NCBI GenBank assembly: GCA_024695865.1
Contig: JAILHI010000015.1
Location: 1-36,953, forward strand
Length of the DNA stretch: 36,953 bases
Source of the DNA: Candidatus Gastranaerophilales bacterium
GTDB taxonomy: Bacteria; Cyanobacteriota; Vampirovibrionia; Gastranaerophilales; Gastranaerophilaceae
Direction: 5' to 3'
A program made the position numbers and the translations under genes. The notes under the pieces were generated by a model. That model did no database searches. It was not told the origin of the DNA and worked only from the letters and a program-made list of their open reading frames with translations. Shown here piece after piece: positions 8,673-18,033 of this stretch; position 1 is the stretch's first letter; each line of letters opens with the position of its first letter.

Positions 8673-8673
8673 G

Positions 8674-11600
8674 TTATACAATTCTGAAGCTTTTGCAATA
8701 TTGCTGGTAATTGCAATTATCGGGGCATTTTTTTGCAGGTATTTCAAAATCAAAATTTCTGATTTTTTTTACGGCTTCAATATATTCGTTTTTGATTTCT
8801 TCGGCATCGTCAATAACTATTTCGTTATTGATAAGATGGTCTTTCTTGTTGTTTTCTTCCTGAATTTCGGGATAGATAAAACAGGTTTTTGCCACATTTC
8901 TGCCGTTTTGTTCAAGCATATATTTGTATATAGCCATTTGATAATAATAAATGGCATGCTTTTTTGTCTTCTTTCTTTCTATTTCTTTTGGGTCAGTGCC
9001 CGTTTTGTAGTCATAAATGGTGCAAATTCCGCCTTCGGTGTCTGTTCTGTCAATTTTGCCGTAGAAGGTTATCTCGCCCGTTTCATCGGGGATTTTAATC
9101 TCGACATCTTTTTCCGTTGTAAAATCGGTAGTTTTCGGGTCTGCAAGTTCTTTGAATTTTTCATAATAATTTTCAAACAACTTGTATCCTCTTTCTTTTA
9201 TTTCATTTAGATGATTAAAGTTTTGTTTTTCAACTTCTTTGTCGAAGATATCAAAAACTTCCTGTAAAGTTTCGGGATATGAGTGGTGTTTACCTGCATA
9301 TTCGATTATTTTCCGAAACGTTTCATGAACTGCTGTTCCATAAGGTGAATTATCTCCGTAAACAGGGTTTTCTTCACTGTTTTTAATCCCCAGAATGTAG
9401 GAGTAAAAATACTGATGAGGGCATTTTATTATATATGTGTTTAACGCACTCGGTGAAAATTTTGTCGGAAGTTTTGCCTTCTCAAAATCTTTATAATTAT
9501 ATTTTGTTGGTATCGTAATGGGCTCTGTAACGGGGGGATTGCCGATGTTTTTGACTAATTCCGTGCCTTTAAGGCTTTCTTCCAACTTTTTCATAAACCA
9601 TGATTTACTATAGCCCCTATTCTTAATATTGGTAAAAATCAAACTGTGTTTTGCCCTCGTGATGCCGACATACAAAAGTTTGACCAAATCAAGAAAGTTA
9701 TCTGAATCGATTTTTGATTTTATGGTTGCATAGGTTTCATTTGGGCTAAAATCTAAGGGAATTCTTTGGGAAACCTGATGGATTTGTGAACTGTTTTTGT
9801 TTTCCCATTTTTTGGCGTATAACTCGGGCATAAAAACGTATTCAAATTCTCTGCCCTTTGCAGAGTGGTAAGAGGATAACTGTATTGCATTAGAGGGAGT
9901 TTCGTTCTTTTCTGTCATAATTTCAATATCTGAACCCATCAAATTGGTTATGTATTTTACAAAGTTTTCAATTGAATTTTTTCCCTTATGCATGTTGAAA
10001 AAGCAGGTTGCTTCGTTTTCAAGCTGGTTGAACCCGCGCATAATAATATCGCTGTCGTATTCCTGTGCAGCCGCCGATTTTTGAAGTCCCGTCGATATAA
10101 AAATATCTGTCAGGGCATTTTGGCAGTCATTTTTTTCTATATATTTTTCTTTCAGTTTTTTATAGGTTTTGATAAATTCTTCAAATTTTTCGGGTTCGTT
10201 CAGTATTTCTTTTTCTTCTGCAAGAATTTTTTCTATATCCTCAATAACCGTATTTTTTTTGCATTTTTCTTTCAGAGTTATGTAATCGTCGGGGTTAATG
10301 TTAAACGGTTCCATTAAAAAATATAAAAACATTTTGTTAAAATATTCTGACGGATTGTATAAAAACTGCATGTAATTAATAAGTGCGATGATAGTTTCAA
10401 TATTGAAAATATTTTTTCCTTTAACAAATTCTACCTTGATATTTTTTTGTTTAAAGTATTTTTCAAATTCGTATAAATCATCGTTTTTTGTAACTAAAAT
10501 TGCTATTTCTGAAAGTTTTTCGGGTGTTTTATATTCCGTATTTTCGGGGTTAATGATATCGGTAATAACATTAACAATTTTGTTAATTCCAGTTTTTCTA
10601 TCCGGAAATTCGTCCGAAAATTCACAGGGCTTGTTAAGAGGGGCAAGTTCTTTATTTGCAGCCCGAAGTTTTTTATCAATCTTTAAGTTTGTAAAATAAT
10701 CCTTGGAGCAAAGTCTTAATGGTAAGTCCGGAAATGTTTTATTTTCTGTTTTTGTGTCTGACCGATTTTTAAAAGTGGGAAATTTGTTCTGAAGATTTGC
10801 CATTGCCATCGCAACCTGTAGAATAGTATCGGTTGAACGGTAATTCTGCGTTAAACAACTTATATTCTCGGCTTTAAGGTCAAATTCTCTGATGAAATTT
10901 TCTATTGTGTCGATATGAGCACCCTGAAATCTGTATATAATCTGGTCATCATCGCCTACAACAAAGATGTTTTTGGCATATTTGGCAAGATTAAAGACAA
11001 GTTCGTTCTGGGAAAAATTTGTATCTTGATATTCATCTACAAGAATGTGGTCATAAGAGTTTGCAACCCTTTGCAGTAAATCACAATTTTTATCTTCAAA
11101 CTTTGTCAAAACCATATCTATCATATCGGAATAATCGATAAATCCGTTTTGTCTTTTCTTTTCCTCGTACAACTCGTATAAATCCCATAATTCAGGCATT
11201 TTTTGAAGGGATTTCTCGAGATAGTCATATTGCTTTTCATAATCTTCTTTTACTTTTTCGTCTTTTTCTTGTTCTATAAGTTTTTCAAGTTCTGCCAATC
11301 TGGGTTTCCAGAGAGGATTGTGTTCAAGATTATAAAAGAATTGCTCCTTTTTCATTCTGTGTCGTTCAATTTCTTCAATACCCGAACCTATTTCTTTGAT
11401 AAAATAGTAGGGATTATTGACGTCGTTGTTATAACCTGTCAGACGTTTTACTTCGTGAATTTCCTCAATACATTCATTGATGAAATTTCTTTTGTTATAA
11501 TCCTGAATTATCTGAACATTATCGAAGTTAAATTCAAAATCTTTGATATTGTTTTGGATTATATTCAAGCAAAAACTATGAAACGTAAAAACGTTAATCG

Positions 11601-11847
11601 GATAATTTTTACCCGCTTTGTCCCGCATTTCTCTTGCTCCCGTGTCCGAAAAGGTCAGACAAAGTATTCTCTCGGGATTTATTTTTTTCTGCTCGATAAG
11701 ATATTTGATTCTTTGAGATACTGTGTAGGTTTTACCTGTTCCGGGGCCTGCGATTACAAGAAATTTACTTTCGTTCGTTTCTATACATTTTTTTTGTTCT
11801 TCGTTTGGACCCTGTGCCGATTTTGTTTTTGCGTTTACAACTTCCAT
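8674..11847 (-). CDS. UvrD/AddA-type helicase fused to a RecB/Cas4-like nuclease
   Basis: This 1057-aa protein combines a superfamily 1A helicase with a C-terminal PD-(D/E)XK nuclease. The helicase part has Walker A GPGTGKT (residues 34-40), VDEYQDT (270-276), the motif III-like VGDDDQIIYRFQGA (297-310) and the late motif LLYVGITRAKHSL. The nuclease part (about 800-1057) has GTAVHETF, YGKIDRTD and the catalytic IYDYKTG. An early Cys (KCPHQYF) pairs with a terminal CX3CX5C (CPDNCNYQQYC), which together form the four-cysteine Fe-S signature of AddB- and Cas4-type nucleases. The likely role is double-strand-break end processing or defence against foreign DNA. A strong ribosome binding site (AAAGGAG) precedes the ATG. 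No partner subunit (AddA/AddB) lies beside it. Confidence 0.92.
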   Translation of the reverse strand: MEVVNAKTKSAQGPNEEQKKCIETNESKFLVIAGPGTGKTYTVSQRIKYLIEQKKINPERILCLTFSDTGAREMRDKAGKNYPINVFTFHSFCLNIIQNNIKDFEFNFDNVQIIQDYNKRNFINECIEEIHEVKRLTGYNNDVNNPYYFIKEIGSGIEEIERHRMKKEQFFYNLEHNPLWKPRLAELEKLIEQEKDEKVKEDYEKQYDYLEKSLQKMPELWDLYELYEEKKRQNGFIDYSDMIDMVLTKFEDKNCDLLQRVANSYDHILVDEYQDTNFSQNELVFNLAKYAKNIFVVGDDDQIIYRFQGAHIDTIENFIREFDLKAENISCLTQNYRSTDTILQVAMAMANLQNKFPTFKNRSDTKTENKTFPDLPLRLCSKDYFTNLKIDKKLRAANKELAPLNKPCEFSDEFPDRKTGINKIVNVITDIINPENTEYKTPEKLSEIAILVTKNDDLYEFEKYFKQKNIKVEFVKGKNIFNIETIIALINYMQFLYNPSEYFNKMFLYFLMEPFNINPDDYITLKEKCKKNTVIEDIEKILAEEKEILNEPEKFEEFIKTYKKLKEKYIEKNDCQNALTDIFISTGLQKSAAAQEYDSDIIMRGFNQLENEATCFFNMHKGKNSIENFVKYITNLMGSDIEIMTEKNETPSNAIQLSSYHSAKGREFEYVFMPELYAKKWENKNSSQIHQVSQRIPLDFSPNETYATIKSKIDSDNFLDLVKLLYVGITRAKHSLIFTNIKNRGYSKSWFMKKLEESLKGTELVKNIGNPPVTEPITIPTKYNYKDFEKAKLPTKFSPSALNTYIIKCPHQYFYSYILGIKNSEENPVYGDNSPYGTAVHETFRKIIEYAGKHHSYPETLQEVFDIFDKEVEKQNFNHLNEIKERGYKLFENYYEKFKELADPKTTDFTTEKDVEIKIPDETGEITFYGKIDRTDTEGGICTIYDYKTGTDPKEIERKKTKKHAIYYYQMAIYKYMLEQNGRNVAKTCFIYPEIQEENNKKDHLINNEIVIDDAEEIKNEYIEAVKKIRNFDFEIPAKKCPDNCNYQQYCKSFRIV

Positions 11848-11870
11848 GATTTCTCCTTTGTTATTATTTT

Positions 11871-11899
11871 AGTATAATATACTTTTTTGCTTTTGTCTT
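11871..11899 (-). promoter_or_regulatory. Candidate promoter for the helicase gene
   Basis: On the minus strand, AAGACA (11899-11894) and TATACT (11876-11871) are separated by 17 bp, ending 24 nt before the helicase ATG. The same short divergent gap holds plus-strand TATAAT-like boxes (11873-11878; TATAAG at 11914-11919) that may serve the DUF1653 gene. Confidence 0.4.
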
Positions 11900-11942
11900 A
11901 TTCTATTGTAAGATATAAGTATGTCAAAAGAGGATGTAGAAA

Positions 11943-12149
11943 ATGCAAAAAATTGAAATCGGAAAAATCTACCGACACTACAAAGGCAATTTATATAAAA
12001 TTATTTGTTTTGCAAAACATTCCGAAACCTGTGAGGATATGATAATTTATCAGTCGCAAAAAACGGGTGAATGCTGGGCAAGACCGTATCAGATGTGGAA
12101 TGAAACGGTTGACGATAAAGGTACGCTGCGTTTTCAACTTGTTGAATAA
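11943..12149 (+). CDS. DUF1653 family protein
   Basis: This 68-aa protein matches the DUF1653 family of small cytoplasmic proteins of unknown function. The core IGKIYRHYKGNLYKIICFAKHSET is followed by an acidic turn, IIYQS, CWARPYQMWNETV and a final RFQLVE. A GAGG ribosome binding site lies 9 nt upstream of the ATG. It is transcribed divergently from the helicase/nuclease gene, with only 95 bp between starts. The family is often found as a single-domain stand-alone protein; no function is proposed here. Confidence 0.9.
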   Translation: MQKIEIGKIYRHYKGNLYKIICFAKHSETCEDMIIYQSQKTGECWARPYQMWNETVDDKGTLRFQLVE

Positions 12150-12155
12150 AGGCTT

Positions 12156-12170
12156 AACACTAATAGTGTT
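12156..12170. repeat. Short inverted repeat AACACTAATAGTGTT
   Basis: Perfect seven-base arms flank a single central base, 7 bp downstream of the DUF1653 stop. It contains the ACTAATAGTG decamer that recurs elsewhere in the window, and could also act as a weak 3' hairpin. Confidence 0.5.
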
Positions 12171-12232
12171 ATGTTTTGCTGTTTTAATATCTGCTTTGAC
12201 AAGTTTGTTTGCTTAAAATATACAAAAATTAC

Positions 12233-12303
12233 GTCATTACGAGGCTTGTCCGAAGTAATCCCCGAAAAAGATTGCCACGCTCATTTCGTTTGCTCGCAAT
12301 GAC
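12233..12303. repeat. GTCATTGCGAG-type intergenic palindromic repeat, copy 1
   Basis: A roughly 71-bp imperfect palindrome starts with GTCATTACGAGG and ends with CTCGCAATGAC. Internal AGTAATCC and GATTGCCACG blocks match the widely seen bacterial intergenic repeat family with the core GTCATTGCGAG. It sits between the DUF1653 gene and the 3' end of the homocysteine methyltransferase/MTHFR gene. Copies 2 and 3 are at 21838-21902 and 28048-28124. Confidence 0.8.
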
Positions 12304-12346
12304 AATAGGTGTAAAGATTTTTTTACTAAATAAATGCGTGCAAAAA

Positions 12347-14188
12347 TTATTTAAAAACTTCAAGTGCAATATCCACTTTGCCAAATGGGGCGCTGACCTG
12401 ATAGCCGCCGACATAAGAACTGATTTTTTCTTTTATTTCATGCGCAATTTCAATGCCGTATTTTATGCCGTCCTCTTTTGTTGCCGCCTTTTCCATTTTT
12501 GTAATTATGCTGTCCGGAACGACAACCCCGGGGACTTCATTTTTGAGAAAAAGTGCGTTTTTCAGTGATACCAAAGGCCAGATGCCTGCCACTATCGGTA
12601 TTTTTATTCCTTTTTTGTCTGCTTTATCCATAAACGACAAAAGGGCATCTGCATCAAAAACAGGCTGGGTAATGGCGTATTCTGCACCTGCGTTGAATTT
12701 GTTCAAAAAATGGTTTAACTCTTTTTCAATATCTACGGCACAGGGATTAGCGCCAACACCTATTAAAATCGATGTGGGCGGGTTAATCACGTTTCCCGCA
12801 ATGTCCGATCCATGATTAAGGTTGTGAACCACCTTTGTAAGTCCGACCGCATCTATATCAAAAACTGCCGTTGCATTCGGGTAATCGCCAAGTTTCGGCG
12901 GGTCGCCCGTTACAATCAGATAGTTTTTAAGTCCTGCGGCAAAACCGCCCAGCAAATCGGACTGCATACCGATTAAGTTTCTGTCACGGCAGCAGTAGTG
13001 TAAAATTGTTTCAATTCCGACTTCTTTTTCAATGATAATCGCCGAAACAAGCGATGAAATTCTTGAACTTGCTCTCGGCCCATCGGGGATATTTATTGCA
13101 TCAATTCCCGCTTTTTTACATTCCCTAACTTTATCAAGTATTGAATCCAAAATAACGGAACGGGGCGGGGTTATTTCCATGGTTTTGACTTTTTCGCCCG
13201 AAAACAGTTTCTTTGCAAAATTACTCTTTAACTCTATTGGTGTTATTTTTATTTCTGTATCTTTTACTTCTTCGATTTTGTCGATTTTGAGGTGTTTTTT
13301 TACGCCCGTTAGAGCCTTAACGGTTTTCGCCGTTTCTTTTATGTGTTCGGGAGTTGTGCCGCAGCAGCCGCCGACACCCCTTACACCCAGACGTATATAA
13401 TTTTGGGCATAAGTAGCAAAATATTCGGGTGTGGACATATAAATCATTCTGCCGTCCACGTTTTGCGGATGACCTGCATTCGGCTCAACAATAAATGGTT
13501 TTGAAGTAAGGTTAATAACGTCCTCTGCAACGGACAACATTGCGTGAGGGCCGATAATACAATTAAGCCCGATTGCATCGATGTTTTTGTTCTTATCAAG
13601 TTTTTTGACGGCGGTTTTTATATCAAGACCGTTCAGGGTTTCTTTTTCTTTTCTGCAGGCAAGACAGGCAATTACAGGTAAATCATATTTTTTGGCAATT
13701 TCAGATGCAATGTTGATTTCTTCAAGATTGTTAAAGGTTTCAAAAATAATGCCGTCAACACCGCCGTCATAGAGGGCTTTTATCTGGTTTTCAAAACTTT
13801 CCGTCAGTTCGTTTTTGTTTTCAACGGTGATTGAGGAACCCTCGGAAAGACAAGTTCCTACGCAACCGAGAACATAGACATCATCATTAGCCGCTTCTTT
13901 TGCAATTTTTGCGCCCTCAAAATTTATTTCATAAACTTTGTTTGAAAGCCCGTATTTTTCAAGTTTAAACTTGTTAGCACCAAAAGTGTTTGTCAAAATA
14001 ACGTCGCAGCCCGCATTAACATAATCCTGATGGATAGATTTGATTAATTTTGGGTTTGTCATGTTTAACTCATCATAACAGGCATTAATAAATACTCCTT
14101 TTTCGTAGATAACCGTGCCCATTGCACCGTCAAAAACGAGAGGGGTTTCCGTCATTTTTTCAATTATGTTTAACAAGTTTTTGTTCAT
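12347..14188 (-). CDS. Bifunctional homocysteine S-methyltransferase / methylenetetrahydrofolate reductase
   Basis: The 613-aa protein is a two-domain fusion of the YitJ type. The N-terminal half (to about residue 300) is a zinc-dependent homocysteine methyltransferase, with [15 protein letters not shown], the ligand Cys in GLNCIIGP and the CC pair in [10 protein letters not shown]. The C-terminal half (from about residue 333, MEITPPR) is a FAD-dependent MTHFR domain, with [20 protein letters not shown] and [10 protein letters not shown]. It should reduce methylene-THF to methyl-THF and methylate homocysteine. Its start overlaps the metH end by 29 bp, with GGAAG upstream of the ATG; an alternative ATG at 14155 lies after the metH stop. 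Coupling with metH suggests it supplies methyl-THF to MetH. Confidence 0.93.
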   Translation of the reverse strand: MNKNLLNIIEKMTETPLVFDGAMGTVIYEKGVFINACYDELNMTNPKLIKSIHQDYVNAGCDVILTNTFGANKFKLEKYGLSNKVYEINFEGAKIAKEAANDDVYVLGCVGTCLSEGSSITVENKNELTESFENQIKALYDGGVDGIIFETFNNLEEINIASEIAKKYDLPVIACLACRKEKETLNGLDIKTAVKKLDKNKNIDAIGLNCIIGPHAMLSVAEDVINLTSKPFIVEPNAGHPQNVDGRMIYMSTPEYFATYAQNYIRLGVRGVGGCCGTTPEHIKETAKTVKALTGVKKHLKIDKIEEVKDTEIKITPIELKSNFAKKLFSGEKVKTMEITPPRSVILDSILDKVRECKKAGIDAINIPDGPRASSRISSLVSAIIIEKEVGIETILHYCCRDRNLIGMQSDLLGGFAAGLKNYLIVTGDPPKLGDYPNATAVFDIDAVGLTKVVHNLNHGSDIAGNVINPPTSILIGVGANPCAVDIEKELNHFLNKFNAGAEYAITQPVFDADALLSFMDKADKKGIKIPIVAGIWPLVSLKNALFLKNEVPGVVVPDSIITKMEKAATKEDGIKYGIEIAHEIKEKISSYVGGYQVSAPFGKVDIALEVFK

Positions 14189-16832
14189 ATTCTTCCACCA
14201 GTTTTTTTTGTTCTTCTTTTATTGATTTTATAAACTCAACATCATTGTTGATGATTCTCTGTGCAATCGGTGCGACTTCGGAAGCACCATTAGTGTGCAC
14301 GACGACACCGTGATATTTCGGGGCTATTTTGAGAGCGGTATGAAGTTTGCTTGTTGTAGCGCCGCCTATCATCAACCCCGGTAAATTTATATTTTCTTTT
14401 TCCATTTGTTCCGCAACAAAAATCATTTCATCAAGAGATGGCGTGATTAACCCTGATAGTGCAATCAGGTCTGCTTTTTGTTCCCGTGCGGCTTCAAGTA
14501 TGTCTTTGCAACTGACCATTACACCCAAATCGACGACTTCAAAATTGTTGCAGGTTAAAATCAGGGATAAAATATTTTTGCCGATATCGTGAACATCACC
14601 TTTTACGGTTGCAAGAACAATCTTTCCGATAGGCTTTTTCTCCGTATTCTTCGGCATATTCTTCTGAATGATATCAACAGCATGTTTCATTACTCTTGCA
14701 CTTTTTACGACCTGCGGCAGAAACATTTTGCCCTCGCCAAAAAGTTCGCCGATTTTATCCATACCGTTCATTAAAGGTTTTTCAATCAGTTCAACGGGCG
14801 GATATTTTTTGAGTGCTTCTGTGATATCTTTTTCAAGATATTCCGTTATCCCTTTGATTAAAGAATACTGTAAACGTTCTTCAACCGTGTTGTTTCGCCA
14901 TTCGTTTCTGTTTTCGTTTTCCGCCGACTTATCGTTGTTAATAGTGCTTCCGTATTCGAGAAGTTTTTCGCCCGCATCGTCGGATTTATTCAGTATAACG
15001 TTTTCGCAAAGAGTTTTAAGCGGTTCTTCAATATCGTCATAAACCTCTATCATTCCTGCATTTACAATACCCATTGACATTCCCGCATTAATTGCGTGGT
15101 AGAGAAAAACGCTGTGTAGTGCCTGACGTACTCTGTTTAACCCTCTGAACGAAAATGACAAATTGCTGACACCGCCTGAAATAAGAACTTTCGGGAATTT
15201 TGTTTTGATTATCCTTGTTGCATCAATAAATGAGATTGCGTTGATATTGTGCTCTTTCATACCCGTTGCAACGGGAAAAATATTGAGGTCGAAAATCATA
15301 TTTTCATCGGGAACACCAACAGTGTTTTTTAAGATGTTGTATGCTCTTTCGACTATTTCAATTCTGCGTTCGGTTGTTGCAGCCTGCCCGACTTCATCAA
15401 AAGCCATAACAATCATTGCGGCGCCAAGGTCGTTTATCTCTTTTGCTTTTTTGATAAAACTTTCTTCGCCCTCTTTTAAACTGATTGAGTTGACGATAGC
15501 CTTACCCTGAATACATTTCAGCCCTGCTGTTACAACCTCGAATTTTGACGAGTCAACCATAAACGGCACTTTTGCGATATCGGGTTCGGTTGCCGCATAA
15601 TTCAGAAAATCGACCATCATTTTTTTTGAATCGATAAGCCCCTTATCCATATTGATATCAATAATGTTGGCGCCGTTTTCGACTTGCTGCCTTGCAACTT
15701 CTATCGCTTCTTCAAGTTTGTTTTCCTCGATAAGACGGGCGAATTTGAGCGAGCCTGTTACGTTTGTTCGTTCGCCGACCATAATAAAATTGTTGTTTGA
15801 ATTATCAAACACAAATGGTTCTAATCCCGAAAAAGTACATTTTGACGGAATATCGGGCAATTTTCTCGGTGAAATATTTTTTAAGGCTTCTGCTATCGCA
15901 TGAATGTGTTCGGGGGTTGTACCGCAACAGCCGCCGCAGATGTTGACACAGCCTTTTTCCGCCAAATCAAGATAACCTTTTGCCATAATTTCGGGTGTGT
16001 CCGTATAATTACCGAAAGCATCGGGCAAGCCCGCATTTGCATACAGGCTAACATAACAAGGAACCAAATCGGATAATTCAATGATATGTGCTTTCATATC
16101 CGTAATACCAAGGGCACAGTTAATGCCGACGGAAAGCGGTTTTGCATATTCTATGCTGTACCAAAAGGCTTCCTTTTGCTGCCCCGAAAGAGTTCTTCCC
16201 GACCTGTCCGTCAGAGTTACGGAAATCATAATCGGGATATTCTTTTTCTTTTCTTTCAATACTTGCTTAACCGCATATATTGCGGCTTTTGCGTTCAGCG
16301 TGTCAAAAATCGTTTCAATTAAGAAAGCATCAACATCCTCGTCTGCAAGCACTTCAATCTGTTCCCGATAGGCTTTTGCCAAATCGTCAAAGGTAATGTT
16401 CCTTAAAGACGGGTTTTCAACGTCGGGCGAGATTGATGCCGTTTTGCCCGTGGGTCCGACTGAACCGACAACAAATCGTGGTTTATCGGGTGTTGAAAAC
16501 TCTTTCGCCGCCTCTTTTGCAATTCTGACAGATGCCCTGTTTAACTCTTTTACATAGTTTTCAAGTCTGTATTCGGTCTGCGAAATGCAGTTAGCACTAA
16601 AAGTGTTTGTTTCGATGATATCCGCACCTGCCTTTAAAAAATCCCTGTGGATATTTTTTATGACATCGGGGCGGGTGAGAGAGAGAATATCGTTGTTACC
16701 TTTTAAATCAACGGGGTGGTTTTTGAAGATTTCACCACGGAAATCCGTTTCGTCCAGATGGTATTTCTGAACGTTCGTTCCCATTGCTCCGTCAAGGATA
16801 AGTATTCTTTTTTTCAGAAAATCTTCTAACAT
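14160..16832 (-). CDS. metH: Cobalamin-dependent methionine synthase lacking the reactivation domain
   Basis: MetH transfers a methyl group from methyl-THF through cobalamin to homocysteine. At 890 aa it is about 340 residues shorter than the 1227-aa E. coli enzyme. Domains in order are homocysteine-binding with zinc Cys (GINCALG and [10 protein letters not shown], about residues 1-320), pterin-binding (from [13 protein letters not shown], about 347-620), the cap (about 640-735) and B12-binding with GDVHDIGKN (about 744-752, the DxHxxG ligand motif). It ends just after the B12 domain, so the SAM-binding reactivation domain is absent rather than frameshifted, as the next gene begins immediately. 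A GAGGG ribosome binding site and a TATAAT precede the ATG. Reactivation is probably supplied by a separate protein, as in Thermotoga. Confidence 0.95.
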   Translation of the reverse strand: MLEDFLKKRILILDGAMGTNVQKYHLDETDFRGEIFKNHPVDLKGNNDILSLTRPDVIKNIHRDFLKAGADIIETNTFSANCISQTEYRLENYVKELNRASVRIAKEAAKEFSTPDKPRFVVGSVGPTGKTASISPDVENPSLRNITFDDLAKAYREQIEVLADEDVDAFLIETIFDTLNAKAAIYAVKQVLKEKKKNIPIMISVTLTDRSGRTLSGQQKEAFWYSIEYAKPLSVGINCALGITDMKAHIIELSDLVPCYVSLYANAGLPDAFGNYTDTPEIMAKGYLDLAEKGCVNICGGCCGTTPEHIHAIAEALKNISPRKLPDIPSKCTFSGLEPFVFDNSNNNFIMVGERTNVTGSLKFARLIEENKLEEAIEVARQQVENGANIIDINMDKGLIDSKKMMVDFLNYAATEPDIAKVPFMVDSSKFEVVTAGLKCIQGKAIVNSISLKEGEESFIKKAKEINDLGAAMIVMAFDEVGQAATTERRIEIVERAYNILKNTVGVPDENMIFDLNIFPVATGMKEHNINAISFIDATRIIKTKFPKVLISGGVSNLSFSFRGLNRVRQALHSVFLYHAINAGMSMGIVNAGMIEVYDDIEEPLKTLCENVILNKSDDAGEKLLEYGSTINNDKSAENENRNEWRNNTVEERLQYSLIKGITEYLEKDITEALKKYPPVELIEKPLMNGMDKIGELFGEGKMFLPQVVKSARVMKHAVDIIQKNMPKNTEKKPIGKIVLATVKGDVHDIGKNILSLILTCNNFEVVDLGVMVSCKDILEAAREQKADLIALSGLITPSLDEMIFVAEQMEKENINLPGLMIGGATTSKLHTALKIAPKYHGVVVHTNGASEVAPIAQRIINNDVEFIKSIKEEQKKLVEEYEQKLVKHN

Positions 16833-16850
16833 TCTGCCCTCTGATATGAA

Positions 16851-16856
16851 ATTATA
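16851..16856 (-). promoter_or_regulatory. Candidate -10 box upstream of metH
   Basis: A consensus TATAAT on the minus strand lies 18 nt upstream of the metH ATG. No recognisable -35 sits at 16-18 bp. I see no cobalamin or SAM riboswitch in the short leader. Confidence 0.35.
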
Positions 16857-16906
16857 TCATAAATTCAGACTTTGGGCTTGATGAAATTTTCGTGCCTTTG
16901 TTTTTA

Positions 16907-16936
16907 CCCCTCACCCTTTCATACAAGGGGCGAGGG
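16907..16936. repeat. Inverted repeat CCCTCACCCTT / AAGGGGCGAGGG
   Basis: A strong GC-rich hairpin (about 11 bp with one A-C mismatch, loop about 6 nt) lies between the lipoprotein stop and metH. It resembles the common dispersed CCCTCNCCC intergenic hairpins. It lacks a T-run on either strand, so it is more likely a repeat element or mRNA-end stabiliser than an intrinsic terminator. Confidence 0.55.
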
Positions 16937-16955
16937 AAAATCCTGTTTTATCTTC

Positions 16956-18026
16956 TTATTGTTTCTTTTCGACAAGATATCTTTCGTCCTTGATTTTCAA
17001 AGCAAAATAAGGCACTTCGGCATTTTTTGAACGGATAAACAGTATAAACGGTTTATAAAAGGCATATTCTTTGTGGGGTATGTATCTGGAGCCGGCACCA
17101 ACACCTGCTAGTGCTTCGTTTCTAAGCTCTGCACCTTTTGCATTGAGTTTGAAATCAATAGCCTCTATTGCCTTTGAAATTACATATTCCGAATTTTTGA
17201 TTTCATGTCCGCTCAATTCGTTATATTGAAGCATTTGACTGTATTTTATTTCGGGAACTGCGAGCTTGTCTTCGCTTGTAAAAGCAATTTTTGTGCCGTT
17301 TTTCAAATATTCATTATATAATTTGTCCCAATAATCAAAAACGGGTTTATCATCATCAATTCTCTGCAAAATAATTTCATCACCCGATTTTGTATTCAGG
17401 ATAACGGCATAATCATTAAAATTGTTGTAATAAACAGGTGTTACTGATTTTGCAAGTTTGGCATCATATTTTTTTATCCCAAAATACTTATAGCATTTTT
17501 CCGAGTAGTTAAAGCGGTTTGCAAAAAGATTTTCAAATTCCTGCTCAAAGTATATGTTCTTTTTGAACATACAGTATAAGATTTTTGTAAAACCGTCGTC
17601 TTTTTTAAACCATCTGACAGAATCAAGAATTTTGCTTTTTTCGTTGAACTTTTCTTTTATCGTTTTTTCGATTTTTTTCTTTGTTTCAACTGTTTGAGGT
17701 GCGATTGTTTTGTAATAATCTTTCTCTGAAAGCATATTTTCGCTCAGACGTCTTTGATTCAGATTATCAGCAAACGGCGGGTTTCCGTCAACAAATTCAA
17801 TCTTGTGTTTAACGAGTTTGTCGGTAAAATCGTTCCAGATTAACTGAAAAGCAGGGGTGTAAAAGTCTTCAAAAGGTTTATATGGTTTTTGTGCTTGATT
17901 GTTTTCAACTGTCTGCTGTTGTTTGATAATCTCATTATTTGTATTTATTATATCCTGTTGTTCTTTTGTGCAACCAGAAACAAATACAATACCAATAGTG
18001 GCAACAATCAAAAGTAGTTTTTTCAT
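16956..18026 (-). CDS. Predicted lipoprotein of unknown function
   Basis: The 356-aa protein starts with a lipoprotein signal peptide (MKKLLLIVATIGIVFVSGC) whose lipobox Cys is residue 19. It should therefore be lipidated and membrane-anchored, facing the periplasm or surface. After a Gln/Asn-rich linker (about residues 20-50) the body is charged and soluble-looking, with no family I recognise. The ATG at 18026 (AAGGA 10 nt upstream) is preferred over the in-frame ATG at 18047, because it gives a normal signal peptide and avoids overlap. It begins 7 nt after the AsmA-like gene stop, so the two are almost certainly co-transcribed and may act together in the envelope. Confidence 0.85.
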   Translation of the reverse strand: MKKLLLIVATIGIVFVSGCTKEQQDIINTNNEIIKQQQTVENNQAQKPYKPFEDFYTPAFQLIWNDFTDKLVKHKIEFVDGNPPFADNLNQRRLSENMLSEKDYYKTIAPQTVETKKKIEKTIKEKFNEKSKILDSVRWFKKDDGFTKILYCMFKKNIYFEQEFENLFANRFNYSEKCYKYFGIKKYDAKLAKSVTPVYYNNFNDYAVILNTKSGDEIILQRIDDDKPVFDYWDKLYNEYLKNGTKIAFTSEDKLAVPEIKYSQMLQYNELSGHEIKNSEYVISKAIEAIDFKLNAKGAELRNEALAGVGAGSRYIPHKEYAFYKPFILFIRSKNAEVPYFALKIKDERYLVEKKQ

Positions 18027-18033
18027 TAGATTA

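Larger units (their letters stand above)
8367..8673. other. Leader region of the phosphohexomutase operon
   Basis: About 307 bp separate the preferred phosphohexomutase start from the helicase stop. The stretch holds an in-frame open extension (8367-8540), a minus-strand TATAAT at about 8393-8400, the 20-bp perfect palindrome at 8523-8542, and the hairpin at 8638-8672. I see no other gene; the long plus-strand frame starting at 8560 is antisense to the helicase gene and has no family match. Confidence 0.5.

Noticed and set aside
8560-9210. Plus-strand frame of 216 codons rich in Phe and Ile
   Set aside because: It is antisense to the helicase-nuclease C-terminus, whose motifs are clear, and its composition is what antisense of an AT-rich gene gives.
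11203-11877. Plus-strand frame of 224 codons
   Set aside because: It is antisense to the helicase N-terminus, with Phe-rich low-complexity translation and no ribosome binding site.
14160-14162. metH as a frameshifted pseudogene
   Set aside because: It ends cleanly after a complete B12 domain and overlaps the next start; a free-standing MetH of this length is known in other bacteria.
16833-16870. Cobalamin or SAM riboswitch upstream of metH
   Set aside because: The gap to the next gene is 123 bp, with a -10 box 18 nt from the start, leaving no room for a riboswitch in the leader.
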